From: Sphingomonas yabuuchiae
GTDB taxonomy: Bacteria > Pseudomonadota > Alphaproteobacteria > Sphingomonadales > Sphingomonadaceae
Reading direction: 5' to 3'
DNA length: 32,827 nucleotides
Assembly (NCBI RefSeq): GCF_001477495.1
Contig: NZ_LDTF01000038.1
Location: forward strand, 1-32,827
Shown: positions 7,160 to 15,391 of the stretch, one piece after another
Layout of the letters: each line of letters begins with the position of its first letter
Numbering within the stretch: position 1 is the stretch's first letter
The notes under the pieces: model-generated
Seen by the model: only the letters and a program-made list of their open reading frames with translations
What the model was told of the DNA's origin: nothing
Databases searched by the model: none
Program-made: the position numbers and the translations under genes

Positions 7160-7660
7160 TTGCCGACCAGTACTCGTTTTGTCGTCTCGCTGCATATGCT
7201 CGCGCTGATGGCGGAGCATGGCGATACGCCGCTGCGCTCCGAGGATATCGCGGTCAGCGTCAATTCCAACGCGGCGGTGGTCCGCGCGCTGCTGCTGCGT
7301 CTGGCGGCGGCGGGGCTGACCCGTTCGCAACTGGGCAATCGCGGTGGCGCGATGCTGGCCAAGCCGTCGTCCGACATCAGGCTGGTCGATGTGTACGAGG
7401 CGGTGGAGGACCGGAACTTCTTCGCCTTTCATCGCCAGCCGCCCGAAGGCGAGGGGATGATCGACCGGCATATCACGTCCAGCCTGGAATCGATCCTGAC
7501 CCCGGTGCGTGACGCCTTGGAGGACAAGCTGGCCGGGCTGACGCTGGACGACGTGCTGGACGATATCCGCGCCAGGGCCGGTAGCGATGGGGCGGGGTCA
7601 GACGAGATCCAGATCGGCCGGGCGCGTGTCGGGGAACAACCTCGCGAGGCGGTCGCCTGA
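7160..7660 (+). CDS. Rrf2-family transcriptional regulator lacking cysteines
   Basis: A 166-residue protein of the Rrf2/IscR family. The N-terminal winged helix starts PTSTRFVVSLHMLALMAEHG, with SEDIAVSVNSNAAVVRALLLRLAAAGL as helix-turn-helix and SQLGNRGGAMLAK as wing. VDVYEAVE and the later dimerisation helix (HITSSLESILTPVRDALEDKLAGLTLDDVL) also fit. There is no cysteine at all, so unlike IscR or NsrR it cannot hold a Cys-ligated iron-sulfur cluster in the usual way. I prefer the TTG at 7160 because it gives the standard family N-terminus and has AAGGGAG 10 nt upstream; ATG 7103 would add 19 basic residues. The last 63 nt overlap the end of the DUF1501 gene on the other strand. Confidence 0.82.
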   Translation: MPTSTRFVVSLHMLALMAEHGDTPLRSEDIAVSVNSNAAVVRALLLRLAAAGLTRSQLGNRGGAMLAKPSSDIRLVDVYEAVEDRNFFAFHRQPPEGEGMIDRHITSSLESILTPVRDALEDKLAGLTLDDVLDDIRARAGSDGAGSDEIQIGRARVGEQPREAVA

Positions 7661-8809
7661 CAGGCCGAATTGCCGCCGGACCAGCCCGCCGATCAGTGCG
7701 CGGTAATCGGTCAGTACGGGCAGGTCGCGATTCTGGTTGAGCGAGGCGGCGGACAGGGCGACCTGTTCGCCCGCCATGCGTCCGCCCGACACGCCGCCGC
7801 CCAGCACCCAATAGATGCTGCCATGGCCATGATCCGTGCCCCGGTCGCCATTCTCGCGGAAGGTGCGGCCGAACTCCGACACGACGACCACGGTGGTCGT
7901 GCGCCACGCGTCCGGTCCGATCGCCTGTGAGAAACTGGCGAGACCCCGGCCGAGATCGCCGATCCGGTCGGCGAGATAGCCGGTCGCGCCGCCCTGGTTC
8001 ACATGCGTGTCCCAGCCGCCGACATCGACGAACGCCAGGTTGAACCGGTCGCGCATCAGCGTGCCGATTCGCTGCGCCGACAGCGCAAAGCCCTTGGCGG
8101 AGACCGCGCCGCGACTGGCGGCCTTCATCTCCTGGTCCAGCGTCTTGTACACCGTGTCGCGCACGGTGAAGCCCTCGCTGACCGAGCGGGCGAGGTCTGG
8201 GTGCCCGGCATACATGCTCTGGATCAGCGCGGCCTGACGCTGGTCGATCGGCTTGCCGACATTGGCGAGCGCCAGATTGGGGATCGGGTCCTCCCCGCCC
8301 CGGAAGCATAGCGGGAGCTGGTCGGTAAAGGCGATCGGGCGCTCGCCGGTCCCAAGAATGTCCGCCAGCCGCGCCATGAATCCCGAACCGTAATCGCGGT
8401 GCCCGCCGACCGGCTGGCCCAGCTCGATCGTGTCCTGCGTCTCGAAATGGCTGCGGCTCATATCGTCGGTGCCCGCAAAGGGCACGAAGGCGATCTGCTT
8501 GGCCTGCCACAGCGGCAGGATCGAGTCCTTCAACGCGGGATGCAGCGCCCAGTCGGCGTCGAGCGCCAACGGCGCGTTCGGGTTGGCCGGATCGGGTCTG
8601 GGCAGCGCAATGGTCGGGCGCGACTGCTGGTAGAAGTCGCTGCCGCTGGGCACGACGATGTTCACCGCATCGTACGCACCGCGCAGGAACACGACCAGCA
8701 ACCGGCTGCCCGCCTGGGGTGCGGCAAAGGCGCGCCCCGCCATCACCATGGGGGCAAGCGCGGCGGCACCCAGCAACAGGTCGCGGCGGTGGAAATGGGG
8801 AATCCGCAT
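7598..8809 (-). CDS. DUF1501 domain protein with Tat signal
   Basis: A 403-residue protein of the DUF1501 family, distantly related to the alkaline phosphatase/sulfatase fold. A twin-arginine signal is present (HRRDLLLG, R8-R9, then a hydrophobic stretch to AFA), so it is probably exported folded. Typical blocks are LLVVFLRGAYDAVNIVVP, FVPFAGTDDMSRSHFETQD, FVDVGGWDTHVNQG, VVVVSEFGRTFRENG, and DRGTDHGHGSIYWVLGGGV, whose acidic and histidine residues look like metal ligands. It starts 9 nt after the DUF1800 stop, so the two form an operon. Biochemical function is not established to my knowledge. The 3' end overlaps the convergent Rrf2 gene by 63 nt. Confidence 0.9.
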   Translation of the reverse strand: MRIPHFHRRDLLLGAAALAPMVMAGRAFAAPQAGSRLLVVFLRGAYDAVNIVVPSGSDFYQQSRPTIALPRPDPANPNAPLALDADWALHPALKDSILPLWQAKQIAFVPFAGTDDMSRSHFETQDTIELGQPVGGHRDYGSGFMARLADILGTGERPIAFTDQLPLCFRGGEDPIPNLALANVGKPIDQRQAALIQSMYAGHPDLARSVSEGFTVRDTVYKTLDQEMKAASRGAVSAKGFALSAQRIGTLMRDRFNLAFVDVGGWDTHVNQGGATGYLADRIGDLGRGLASFSQAIGPDAWRTTTVVVVSEFGRTFRENGDRGTDHGHGSIYWVLGGGVSGGRMAGEQVALSAASLNQNRDLPVLTDYRALIGGLVRRQFGLSGDRLARLFPDTRPADLDLV

Positions 8810-8818
8810 GCGATCCTC

Positions 8819-10330
8819 CTATCGGTGCATGAATTCAGGCGACGAGAAATACAGCGCGTTCCATTCCGCCGGGGAGCGCGCCTGTCCGAGCGCGGCGAGC
8901 GTGGGCTTGCCGAGCGAGGGTATCCGCGTGGCGAGGACGGGCGATTCATTCAGCACCGGCACCTGGCCAGGCGGGGGCGGGGTGCCCGGCGGAGCGTCGG
9001 CGGGCTGGAACAGTCGCGCTGCGCCATTCCCTAGCTGGCGCGCGATATCGAATCGCGTCGCCATCTGCCCCGGGGCGGACCAGGCTGCGCTCGACAGGTC
9101 GTAACCGTCGGGCGTCTCGTGATCGTACAGCCCTTCGCCCATCTGGCGGATCCAGCCGACCACCGGCTGGGGATTGGTGACCAACCGGTCGCCATAGGCC
9201 AGCCGCACCGCCGAGAGCGTATAGCCGACCGGGTCCTTGAACCCGCTGCCGAGCGTCCCCGAAAACTCGCGCGACCGGATCATGGCCTTCAGTATCTCGG
9301 CGATGTCGCCATGCGTCTTACGGAACGTCGCCGCCATGCGGTCGACCAGCGCCGATGGTGGGCTATCGCCCATGAAATAGGTCGCCAGCTTCAGCGAGAC
9401 ATGATGTGCCGTCGCCGGGCTGTCGGCGATCAGGTCCAGCGCCTGCTCCACCTCGTGAAAGCCCGATCCCTGGATGGTGTGACCCAGGAAATGCTTGGTG
9501 CCGAAGTCGTGGCGGGCGGGATTGAATTCGAACAGCCCGGCGCGGAGGTAGAGCGGCTGGAGCTCGGGTCTCAGCTTGGGCGCGTCGGGTTTCTGGTCGA
9601 CGCCAACCCCGGTCAGGATGCGCGCCAGCTCCTGCACGTCCTGCTGGCTATAGCCCGAGCCGACGCCCATGGAGTGGAGCTCCATGATCTCGCGCGCGTA
9701 ATTCTCGTTGATCTTGCCACGCGCATTCTGGTCATTGTCCAGATAGCGCAGCATCGCCGGGTGGCGCAGCGTCGCCTCCAGCAGGTCGCGATACCGGCCC
9801 AGCGCATGGGCGCGGATGGTTTCCTCATAGTCGCCGACCATGGCGCGGATGTCGCGCTTGCCCGCCTGGACGTTAAAATGGTTGAACCAGAACCATGTCA
9901 TCCGCTCGCGCAGCTGGTCGGGCGAATAGAGCGCGCGCAGGACGAAGCGTTGCCGGGCTTCGTCGGCCAGACCGTTCATCGCCTTCTGATAGGCTTCGCG
10001 CGCGGCCTTTTTCTGGTCGGGATCGGTGATCGCCTTCAGGTCGCGCTGCATCGCGTCAGTCTCGACGACGAGCGCGGCGACGCGTTCCCGGGAGATGCGC
10101 ATCGCATCGATCTGCGCCTGGACGGCGGGGGGCAGGGGGGCGGGCCGCTCGCCCAGCTGTTGCCGCAGCCAGGCGTCGCTGCCCGGCGCGGGGCCGCTGG
10201 TGGGCGCGGCGGAGGGACCCCAGCCGAGCCGTTCCGCCCAGGCCGCGTCGCGGGCGGGATCAGCGGCGTGCACGGGGGCCGCGACCATCAGCACCGGGGC
10301 CATCATCACAAGGCTGGCGGTTCGCACCAT
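8819..10330 (-). CDS. DUF1800 domain protein, secreted
   Basis: A 503-residue DUF1800-family protein with a Sec signal peptide (VRTASLVMMAPVLMVAAPVHA). Recognisable blocks are LRERMTWFWFNHFNVQ, YRDLLEATLRHPAMLRYLDN, the highly conserved NENYAREIMELHSMGVGSGYSQQDVQELARILTG, FEFNPARHDFGTKHFLGHTI, and SGFKDPVGYTLSAVR near the C-terminal third. DUF1800 genes are characteristically followed by a DUF1501 gene, as here; the pair is thought to act in the envelope but has no settled function. I chose the ATG at 10330, with GGAGAG about 7 nt upstream; ten more residues are possible to 10360. No neighbour links it to a substrate. Confidence 0.9.
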   Translation of the reverse strand: MVRTASLVMMAPVLMVAAPVHAADPARDAAWAERLGWGPSAAPTSGPAPGSDAWLRQQLGERPAPLPPAVQAQIDAMRISRERVAALVVETDAMQRDLKAITDPDQKKAAREAYQKAMNGLADEARQRFVLRALYSPDQLRERMTWFWFNHFNVQAGKRDIRAMVGDYEETIRAHALGRYRDLLEATLRHPAMLRYLDNDQNARGKINENYAREIMELHSMGVGSGYSQQDVQELARILTGVGVDQKPDAPKLRPELQPLYLRAGLFEFNPARHDFGTKHFLGHTIQGSGFHEVEQALDLIADSPATAHHVSLKLATYFMGDSPPSALVDRMAATFRKTHGDIAEILKAMIRSREFSGTLGSGFKDPVGYTLSAVRLAYGDRLVTNPQPVVGWIRQMGEGLYDHETPDGYDLSSAAWSAPGQMATRFDIARQLGNGAARLFQPADAPPGTPPPPGQVPVLNESPVLATRIPSLGKPTLAALGQARSPAEWNALYFSSPEFMHR

Positions 10331-10455
10331 GCACCGCTCTCCATTTCTGCCCGACGCCAATCGGGTGGCGTAGGCTTCCTCGGAAGATCATGTGATGGAA
10401 AGAGGCTGAACCCCGGCTTGCCCGGAGATGAAAAGGGCGTCAGCGGACGGCCATC

Positions 10456-10587
10456 AATCCTCCCCGCTTGCGCGAAGGGGGACCACCGCGCAGCGGTGGT
10501 GGAGGGGGATCGCTACACGGGACACCCATGTGGAAGCCTCCCTCCGTCAGCGCTGGCGCGCTGCCACCTCCCCGTGCCGGGGAGGAA
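10456..10587. repeat. composite palindromic intergenic repeat (copy R2, full length)
   Basis: The ends are near-inverted: AATCCTCCCC at 10456-10465 against GGGGAGGAA at the right end. The left half contains ACCACCGC-GCA-GCGGTGGT (10482-10500, perfect 8-bp stem) and GGAGGGGGATCGC. The right half repeats the R1 order: CCTCCGTCAG, GCGCTGGCGCGC dyad, TGCCACCTCCCC, GTGCC, GGGGAGGA. It lies 6 nt past the stop of the phospholipase gene, between it and the DUF1800 promoter. Confidence 0.8.
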
Positions 10588-10593
10588 TGTTAT

Positions 10594-11688
10594 TTACTGC
10601 GGCAGCTTGCACCCGACAGGCTGCGTCACCGGGTTGCAGCGTTCCATCACCCCGCCGGGCAGCGTCACGGTGAAGCCCTTGGCCCAGCCCCGCGTCGGCG
10701 CGCCGGGATAATAATCGGTCGACACCGCCTGTGCGCCGCTGTCGATCGCCGCCTGTTGGCGCGTATGATCGTTGTCGCGCGCTTCCCTGGTGTCGGCGTC
10801 GCTGCGGGTGCGGACGATGAAGCCCTGTTTCACCCACTCCTGGATCTTCGCCCCGTCGGTGCGGGGATCGCCGACGATCTCGACCGAGGCCTCGGGCTGG
10901 TCAGTGTCGTACCAGCCGAAGATCGGGCGGCCCTTCAACGAAGGATGCCCGGCGCGGTAGAGGTCGGACACGTCCGATGGCGTGTCGAGCACGAAGTAGA
11001 TTTTCCCGCGAGCGCTCTCCAAGGTGGGCCAGCCGTTGGTGGTCACCGCCTCGCGCAGGGTCTTCGCATTCCCGCGCACGTCATCGGGCGTGATCATCCG
11101 ATTGGGCTTCAGCACGTCGCGAATCTCGCCGTCCAGCGCGTCGAGCAACGGTGCGGTCAGCGGCAGCGGATCGGTGACGCCGGGCTTGTTGATCGGCCGG
11201 TCGGCGGCGTTGATCGTCACCATGATCGGCAGGTGACGCGGATGCGCGCGCGACCAGGCGTCGATCTGGCCGATGCACTGTTTGAAGGTGCCGCAGGAGC
11301 GATAATCGACTTCCGGGATGTGGAAGACCTTGAAGCCCGGCTTCATCATCGCCGCTTCGTCGAAACCGGTCTGCTCACTCGCCGCCTTCGCGATCGCCTC
11401 GCCCTTGGGATGCGCGAAACGGCCGCCTTGCGGGTCGGCGAAGATGTCGATCTCCAGCTGGCGCACGCCCCGGTCGAGCTGCTGCGCCAGGGTCAGGTGA
11501 TCATAATCCAGCGCGGCGGCGAGCTTCGGGTCACGCCGCTCCAATTCGGCGAAGACCGCAGGCGCGATCCGCTTCTTATAGCTGTTGTGCGAGCCGACCA
11601 CCTGGATGTCGTTCATCCGAAGGGACGCCCGCGGCCCCGGAGCGGCGGCGGTCGCGAGGACCGCCGCCAAGGTGAGCAAAGCCTTCAT
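10594..11688 (-). CDS. secreted Ca2+-dependent phosphoinositide-specific phospholipase C-like protein
   Basis: A 364-residue protein with an N-terminal signal peptide (KALLTLAAVLATAAA). It matches the bacterial PI-PLC C1-like family (PF16670-like), with a TIM-barrel X domain. The first catalytic histidine is H34 in VGSHNSYKK; RQLEIDIFADPQGG (E79, D81) supplies probable metal ligands; the second histidine is H123 in FKVFHIPEVDYRSC. Later blocks are IMVTINAADRP, NGWPTLESARGKIYFVLD, RTRSDADTREAR and AVSTDYYPG. It should cleave the phosphodiester of phosphoinositides or related lipids outside the inner membrane. Its ATG overlaps the stop of the TonB receptor gene (ATGA), so the two are translationally coupled and the receptor likely imports the product or binds the substrate. 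Exact lipid specificity is inference. Confidence 0.88.
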   Translation of the reverse strand: MKALLTLAAVLATAAAPGPRASLRMNDIQVVGSHNSYKKRIAPAVFAELERRDPKLAAALDYDHLTLAQQLDRGVRQLEIDIFADPQGGRFAHPKGEAIAKAASEQTGFDEAAMMKPGFKVFHIPEVDYRSCGTFKQCIGQIDAWSRAHPRHLPIMVTINAADRPINKPGVTDPLPLTAPLLDALDGEIRDVLKPNRMITPDDVRGNAKTLREAVTTNGWPTLESARGKIYFVLDTPSDVSDLYRAGHPSLKGRPIFGWYDTDQPEASVEIVGDPRTDGAKIQEWVKQGFIVRTRSDADTREARDNDHTRQQAAIDSGAQAVSTDYYPGAPTRGWAKGFTVTLPGGVMERCNPVTQPVGCKLPQ

Positions 11689-14345
11689 CAGAACTCCGCC
11701 CGCACGCCGAACAGGATCGTCCGGCCATAATAGTTGATCTCGCCGAAGCGCATCTTGCTGTCGTTATAGGTGTCCTGATGCGCGCCCGCGATGTTGATGC
11801 CCTCCAGGCTGAGCGTCAGGTTCTCGGCGGCGCGCACCGACAGCTGGCCGTCGAGCGAGCCGAAGGCCGCGACATAGGTCGGCGCCTGCACCGTGCTGCC
11901 CGTGCTGGACAGATACTTGTCGCGCCAGACATAGGACAGACGCGCCGACAGCGGGCCCTTGTCGTAGAAGCCGACCAGGTTGAAGCTGTTCTTCGACAGG
12001 CCGATCAGCTGGTCTTTGATGTTGCGCGAACCCGCCGTGTAGTCGGCCTTCACTTCGGTATGGGTATAGGACCCCTGGACGCCGAAGCCGTCGAACGGCG
12101 CGGGCAGGAAGGTGAAGACCTGGCTGTATGCGGCCTCCGCGCCGTACACCTTGGCATTGCCGCCATTGACCGAGCTGGAGAGGCGGACGGTGCCGCGACC
12201 CGGAATGTTGATCTCGGTATTCGACTGGGTGATGTAGTCGTCCATCGCCTTGTAGAAGACCGCACCCGACAGCATGCCCGACGGTGCGAAATACCATTCC
12301 AGCGACCCGTCGAACTGGGTGGCGAGGAAGGGCACCAGCTGCGGGTTGCCGCCGCTGGCGGTCGGGGCGTCGGTCGACACGGTGATTCGCGGCGCGGTGT
12401 CGGTGACGTTGGGACGGGTCAGCACCCGGCTGGCGGCGAGGCGACCGACCAGCTTCGGGGTCAGGTCGGCGCGCAGGTTGAAGCTGGGCAGGACGTTGTT
12501 GAAGGTCTTCGGGTAGCTGACCGGGGTGGCGGTATTGCCGCTGGTCAGCGTGCCGCTGGCCACCTGATCGGTATGGACATAGCGGACGCCCAGATTGCCG
12601 GTGACGGGCACCGACCCTGCATCGAACTGATAATCGGCGCGGACATAGGCGGCGGCGATCTTTTCCGACACGACAAAGGACGAGCGGAGGTCGCCATTGG
12701 TCAGCGGCTGTGCCTGGACGGCGGGCGTGAAGAAATTGCCGACATAGGCCGCCGTCGTCGGGACCAGCCAGTTGCGGAAGGCATTGCCCGACACACCCGA
12801 CAGGAAGTCGTCATAGGGCAGCTGCTGATAGGCACCCGAACCCAGCGTGGTGAGCGGCGTGCCCGCCGCCGGGTTGATGATGAAGTCGCGGCGGAAATAG
12901 TCGCGCTTGCGCCAGTGATATTCGCCGCCCGCGGCCAGTTTCGACAGGAAGCCGTCGAAATCATGGCCGACGTCGAGCCGCGAATAGAAATCCCAGTCCT
13001 TGCTGTTCTTGGGCGCGATGTTGAACGGATACAGCCTGTAATTGGCCGGGTTGGTGACGTCGACCGGCGTGGTGAAGGTCGGCATGTTCTGATAGCCCGC
13101 CGACGCGTCATAGCTGAGCGGCCCGGTGAAGAAGGCGCGGCTGCGCACCGTGCCGGTCTTGTAATCGGGGTGATAGCTGTGCGCGGCCGACCAGTTGACG
13201 TTGGCGGCAATATGCCAGCGATCCGGGTTCCAGGTCTGCTTCAGCCCAACGGTCAGCAGGTCGTGGCGGTTGAGACTGTATTCGCGCGACGCCATGAAGC
13301 GGGCATTGGCGATGGTCGCCTTAGTGATCGTGTCGCCGACCACGGTATAGCCGGGCTGCAGCACCGTGCCGCCATCGTCCGGATAGATGTCGAGGCCGAA
13401 CTCGTCATAAGCGACGTCCAGGCGCGTCGCGACCACGTCCAAAGTCGTCTGGAGTTCGGGCGTGGGCTGCCACTGGGCCGAAACGATGCCCGAGATGCGC
13501 TTGCGATCCTCGGTCTCGACGGTGGGGCGGGTGCGGGTCGGCGAATAGAGGCCGGTGGGCGCGCCGCCCGCCTGCGGCGAGGTATAGCGGTTCAGCAGCC
13601 AGCCGAAGTTCATGAAGCGGTCGTTGCGGACCGTCTTGCCCCAATATTGCGCGCCCGCCAGGATGCCGAAGGTGCCGTCGCTATTCTTCGCACTGGTCAG
13701 CACGGTGACGTTGGGGCGCACCTGCTTGGTCTGGGTCGTATAGGTGCCGCGGATGTTGACGGTGGTCTTGTTGCCGACTTCCAGCGGACGGAAGGTCTTC
13801 ACGTCGATATTGCCGCCCAGCGCGCCTTCGCTCATGTCGGCGGTCGGGGTCTTCACCACGTCGATGCTCGAGGTGAATTCGGCGGGCAGCATCTCGAAGC
13901 GGAACTGGCGACCGGCCGCGCCGCCATTCTCGATCAGGTCGTTCAGCGCGATGGTGCGGCCGTTCATCAGCGTGTTCTGGAACTGCGGGCCCAGGCCACG
14001 GACGCTGACGTACAGGCCCTCGCCGCGCGGGCGGGTGATCGAGACGCCGGGCACCAGCTGGAGCGCTTCCGCAACGTTCTGGGTCGGGAACTTGCCGATA
14101 TCGGTCGAGCTGATCGAGTCGACACCGTAGGCGGCATTGCGCTTGGTTTCGATGCCCGCCGCCAGGCTGCGCGCATAGGTGCCGTTGACGACGATATCCT
14201 CGCCCACCGGATCCCCATCGGTCGCCTGCCCGGCCTGCGGCGCTGCGGCGGCGGCACCTGCGCTGTCCTGCGCATGGGCGGCGAGCGGGCCCGTCACCAG
14301 TATAAGCGAAACCGATGCCTTCAGCAGGCCACGAAACGTCAGCAT
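11688..14345 (-). CDS. TonB-dependent outer membrane receptor (coupled to PI-PLC-like gene)
   Basis: An 885-residue TonB-dependent receptor. Signal peptide to about residue 25 (LILVTGPLAAHA), a short Ala/Gly-rich linker, TonB-box-like EDIVVNG at 49-55, then the plug domain: DIGKFPTQNVAEALQLVPGVSITR, GEGLYVSVRGLGPQ, TLMNGR, EFTSSIDVVKTPTADMSEGALGG. The AEALQ/P-G-V-x-I-x-R and TADM-EGALGG blocks are those of the TonB-Xanth-Caul type receptors common in sphingomonads and Caulobacter. A long beta-barrel follows and ends in the aromatic outer-membrane signal RTILFGVRAEF. I chose ATG 14345 (GGGGGAT nearby); ATG 14360 is possible. Its stop overlaps the phospholipase start. The substrate is probably a phospho-compound released by that enzyme, but the barrel alone does not show this. 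Confidence 0.93.
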   Translation of the reverse strand: MLTFRGLLKASVSLILVTGPLAAHAQDSAGAAAAAPQAGQATDGDPVGEDIVVNGTYARSLAAGIETKRNAAYGVDSISSTDIGKFPTQNVAEALQLVPGVSITRPRGEGLYVSVRGLGPQFQNTLMNGRTIALNDLIENGGAAGRQFRFEMLPAEFTSSIDVVKTPTADMSEGALGGNIDVKTFRPLEVGNKTTVNIRGTYTTQTKQVRPNVTVLTSAKNSDGTFGILAGAQYWGKTVRNDRFMNFGWLLNRYTSPQAGGAPTGLYSPTRTRPTVETEDRKRISGIVSAQWQPTPELQTTLDVVATRLDVAYDEFGLDIYPDDGGTVLQPGYTVVGDTITKATIANARFMASREYSLNRHDLLTVGLKQTWNPDRWHIAANVNWSAAHSYHPDYKTGTVRSRAFFTGPLSYDASAGYQNMPTFTTPVDVTNPANYRLYPFNIAPKNSKDWDFYSRLDVGHDFDGFLSKLAAGGEYHWRKRDYFRRDFIINPAAGTPLTTLGSGAYQQLPYDDFLSGVSGNAFRNWLVPTTAAYVGNFFTPAVQAQPLTNGDLRSSFVVSEKIAAAYVRADYQFDAGSVPVTGNLGVRYVHTDQVASGTLTSGNTATPVSYPKTFNNVLPSFNLRADLTPKLVGRLAASRVLTRPNVTDTAPRITVSTDAPTASGGNPQLVPFLATQFDGSLEWYFAPSGMLSGAVFYKAMDDYITQSNTEINIPGRGTVRLSSSVNGGNAKVYGAEAAYSQVFTFLPAPFDGFGVQGSYTHTEVKADYTAGSRNIKDQLIGLSKNSFNLVGFYDKGPLSARLSYVWRDKYLSSTGSTVQAPTYVAAFGSLDGQLSVRAAENLTLSLEGINIAGAHQDTYNDSKMRFGEINYYGRTILFGVRAEF

Positions 14346-14423
14346 GTCTTGATCCCCCATCGGCTGTCTTGCCGGTTCGGCGGGGGCGGTAGGATCGGTT
14401 GGTGTCAGCTTGGCGTAAAAATG

Positions 14424-14441
14424 ATGACAACTGTGTGAAAC
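14424..14441 (-). promoter_or_regulatory. Pho-box-like direct repeat upstream of the TonB receptor/PLC operon
   Basis: Read on the minus strand, GTTTCAC-ACAG-TTGTCAT has two heptamers with 11-bp periodicity. Against the E. coli PhoB half-site CTGTCA(C/T) it matches 5/7 and 6/7. It ends 78 nt before the chosen ATG. The surrounding region (14405-14475) is AT-rich for this genome, as expected of a promoter. It also contains TGATGAC and GTCATCA in inverted orientation and a perfect CATCA-AAA-TGATG palindrome (14463-14475). Confidence 0.35.
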
Positions 14442-14495
14442 AAGCCGAACGCGTCAGAAAGTCATCAAAATGATGCGGGGATGGCGATCGTCAAA

Positions 14496-14614
14496 AATCC
14501 TCCCCGGCACGGGGAGGGTGTGCGCAGCGTGGTGGAGGGGGATCGCCGCAAAGGACGTCCTCTGTCGAAGTCCCCTCCGACAGCCCTTTGGCCACTTCCC
14601 CGTACCGGGGAGGA
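14496..14614. repeat. composite palindromic intergenic repeat (copy R3, full length)
   Basis: The left half is AATCCTCCCC-GGCAC-GGGGAGG followed by GCGCAGC, GTGGTGGAGGGGGATCGC. The right half is CCCCTCCGACAG, CCACTTCCCC, GTACC, GGGGAGGAT. It has the same architecture as the copy at 10456-10587. The right end at 14614 directly abuts the stop codon of the Crp/Fnr gene (14615-14617), so it could act as that transcript's 3' hairpin. Confidence 0.8.
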
Positions 14615-15391
14615 TCAGTCGGCTTTCGCCTGCGGCATGGTCTGGGTACCGGTCACCTGCGGGCTCAACCGGCCGATGGTGCGGGCGGTGCGTTCGGGAT
14701 CGCGGAGCAGGACGCGGCCCGATTTCCACATCAGGTCGCCGTCACGCCGCGCCTGCTGGATCATCCGGTTGACATGGACCGGGGTCAGGCCCAGCGCATC
14801 GGCCAGCATTTCCTGGGTCAGCGGCATTTCGAAGCTGCCGCCCACGGTCAGCCCGGCGAGCGACAGGCGCTCATAGATTTCGAGCAGGAAGTCGCCGATC
14901 CGCTCCTGCGCGTTCAGCCGGCCGAGTTGGACGACATGGCCCAGCAGATAGGCCTCGTCCAGCGCCTCGCCGACCGCATAGGCCTGGGCCAGTCCCGATG
15001 CGGCGGGGGCGGCCGGGGCGGGGCAGGCGACGCATTCGGTAATGGCCACCACCGTCGCCGAGGCGATGGGGCGCGCATGATGCGCCGAGCCGATGACGTC
15101 GCCGGGCAAGTAGAAGCTCATGAACTGACGCCGCCCGTCGGGCAGGATCCGCACCCGCGCGGCCCAGCCCTGCAACAGCAGCAGCGGCTCGGCGACCGGA
15201 CGGCCGATCGTCTGGAAGGTGTGGCGCACCGGATAGGTCAGCGCCCGGTCGGCTGCGGTCTCGAGCAGTGCGCGGTCCGCATCGGCCAGCGGCGTCAGCG
15301 CCGTCAACCGACGGATCGCGGCGGCGGCGATCGCCTCGGACGCGGCGGCCGGGGACGGGGAGGACGACAGGGCGGCGGAGGAAGAGGTCAT
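14615..15391 (-). CDS. Crp/Fnr-family transcriptional regulator
   Basis: A 258-residue regulator. A low-complexity Ser/Ala-rich start (1-25) precedes the cyclic-nucleotide-binding-like jelly roll (RALTYPVRHTF, LLLLQGWAARVRILPDGRRQFMSFYLPGDVIG) and dimerisation helix. The winged helix is at the end: LTQEMLADALGLTPVHVNRMIQQARRDG, then a wing and LLRDPERT. No cysteine cluster typical of Fnr is seen near the N-terminus, so oxygen sensing through an FNR-type iron-sulfur cluster is unlikely. Start ATG 15391 overlaps the stop of the upstream receiver gene (ATGA), with AGGA just before; ATG 15397 is an alternative. Third gene of the kinase-receiver-Crp operon. Its targets and ligand are not visible. 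Confidence 0.88.
   Translation of the reverse strand: MTSSSAALSSSPSPAAASEAIAAAAIRRLTALTPLADADRALLETAADRALTYPVRHTFQTIGRPVAEPLLLLQGWAARVRILPDGRRQFMSFYLPGDVIGSAHHARPIASATVVAITECVACPAPAAPAASGLAQAYAVGEALDEAYLLGHVVQLGRLNAQERIGDFLLEIYERLSLAGLTVGGSFEMPLTQEMLADALGLTPVHVNRMIQQARRDGDLMWKSGRVLLRDPERTARTIGRLSPQVTGTQTMPQAKAD

Noticed and set aside
10456..10587. Repeat cluster considered as CRISPR array or rRNA/tRNA-related structure
   Set aside because: There are no regularly spaced repeats with unique spacers, no cas genes and no tRNA-like cloverleaf; the structure is a composite palindromic intergenic repeat.
11778..14438. 886-codon open frame antisense to the first TonB receptor
   Set aside because: Long antisense frames are expected opposite high-GC genes. 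The translation has no recognisable domain, while the minus strand encodes a complete TonB receptor.
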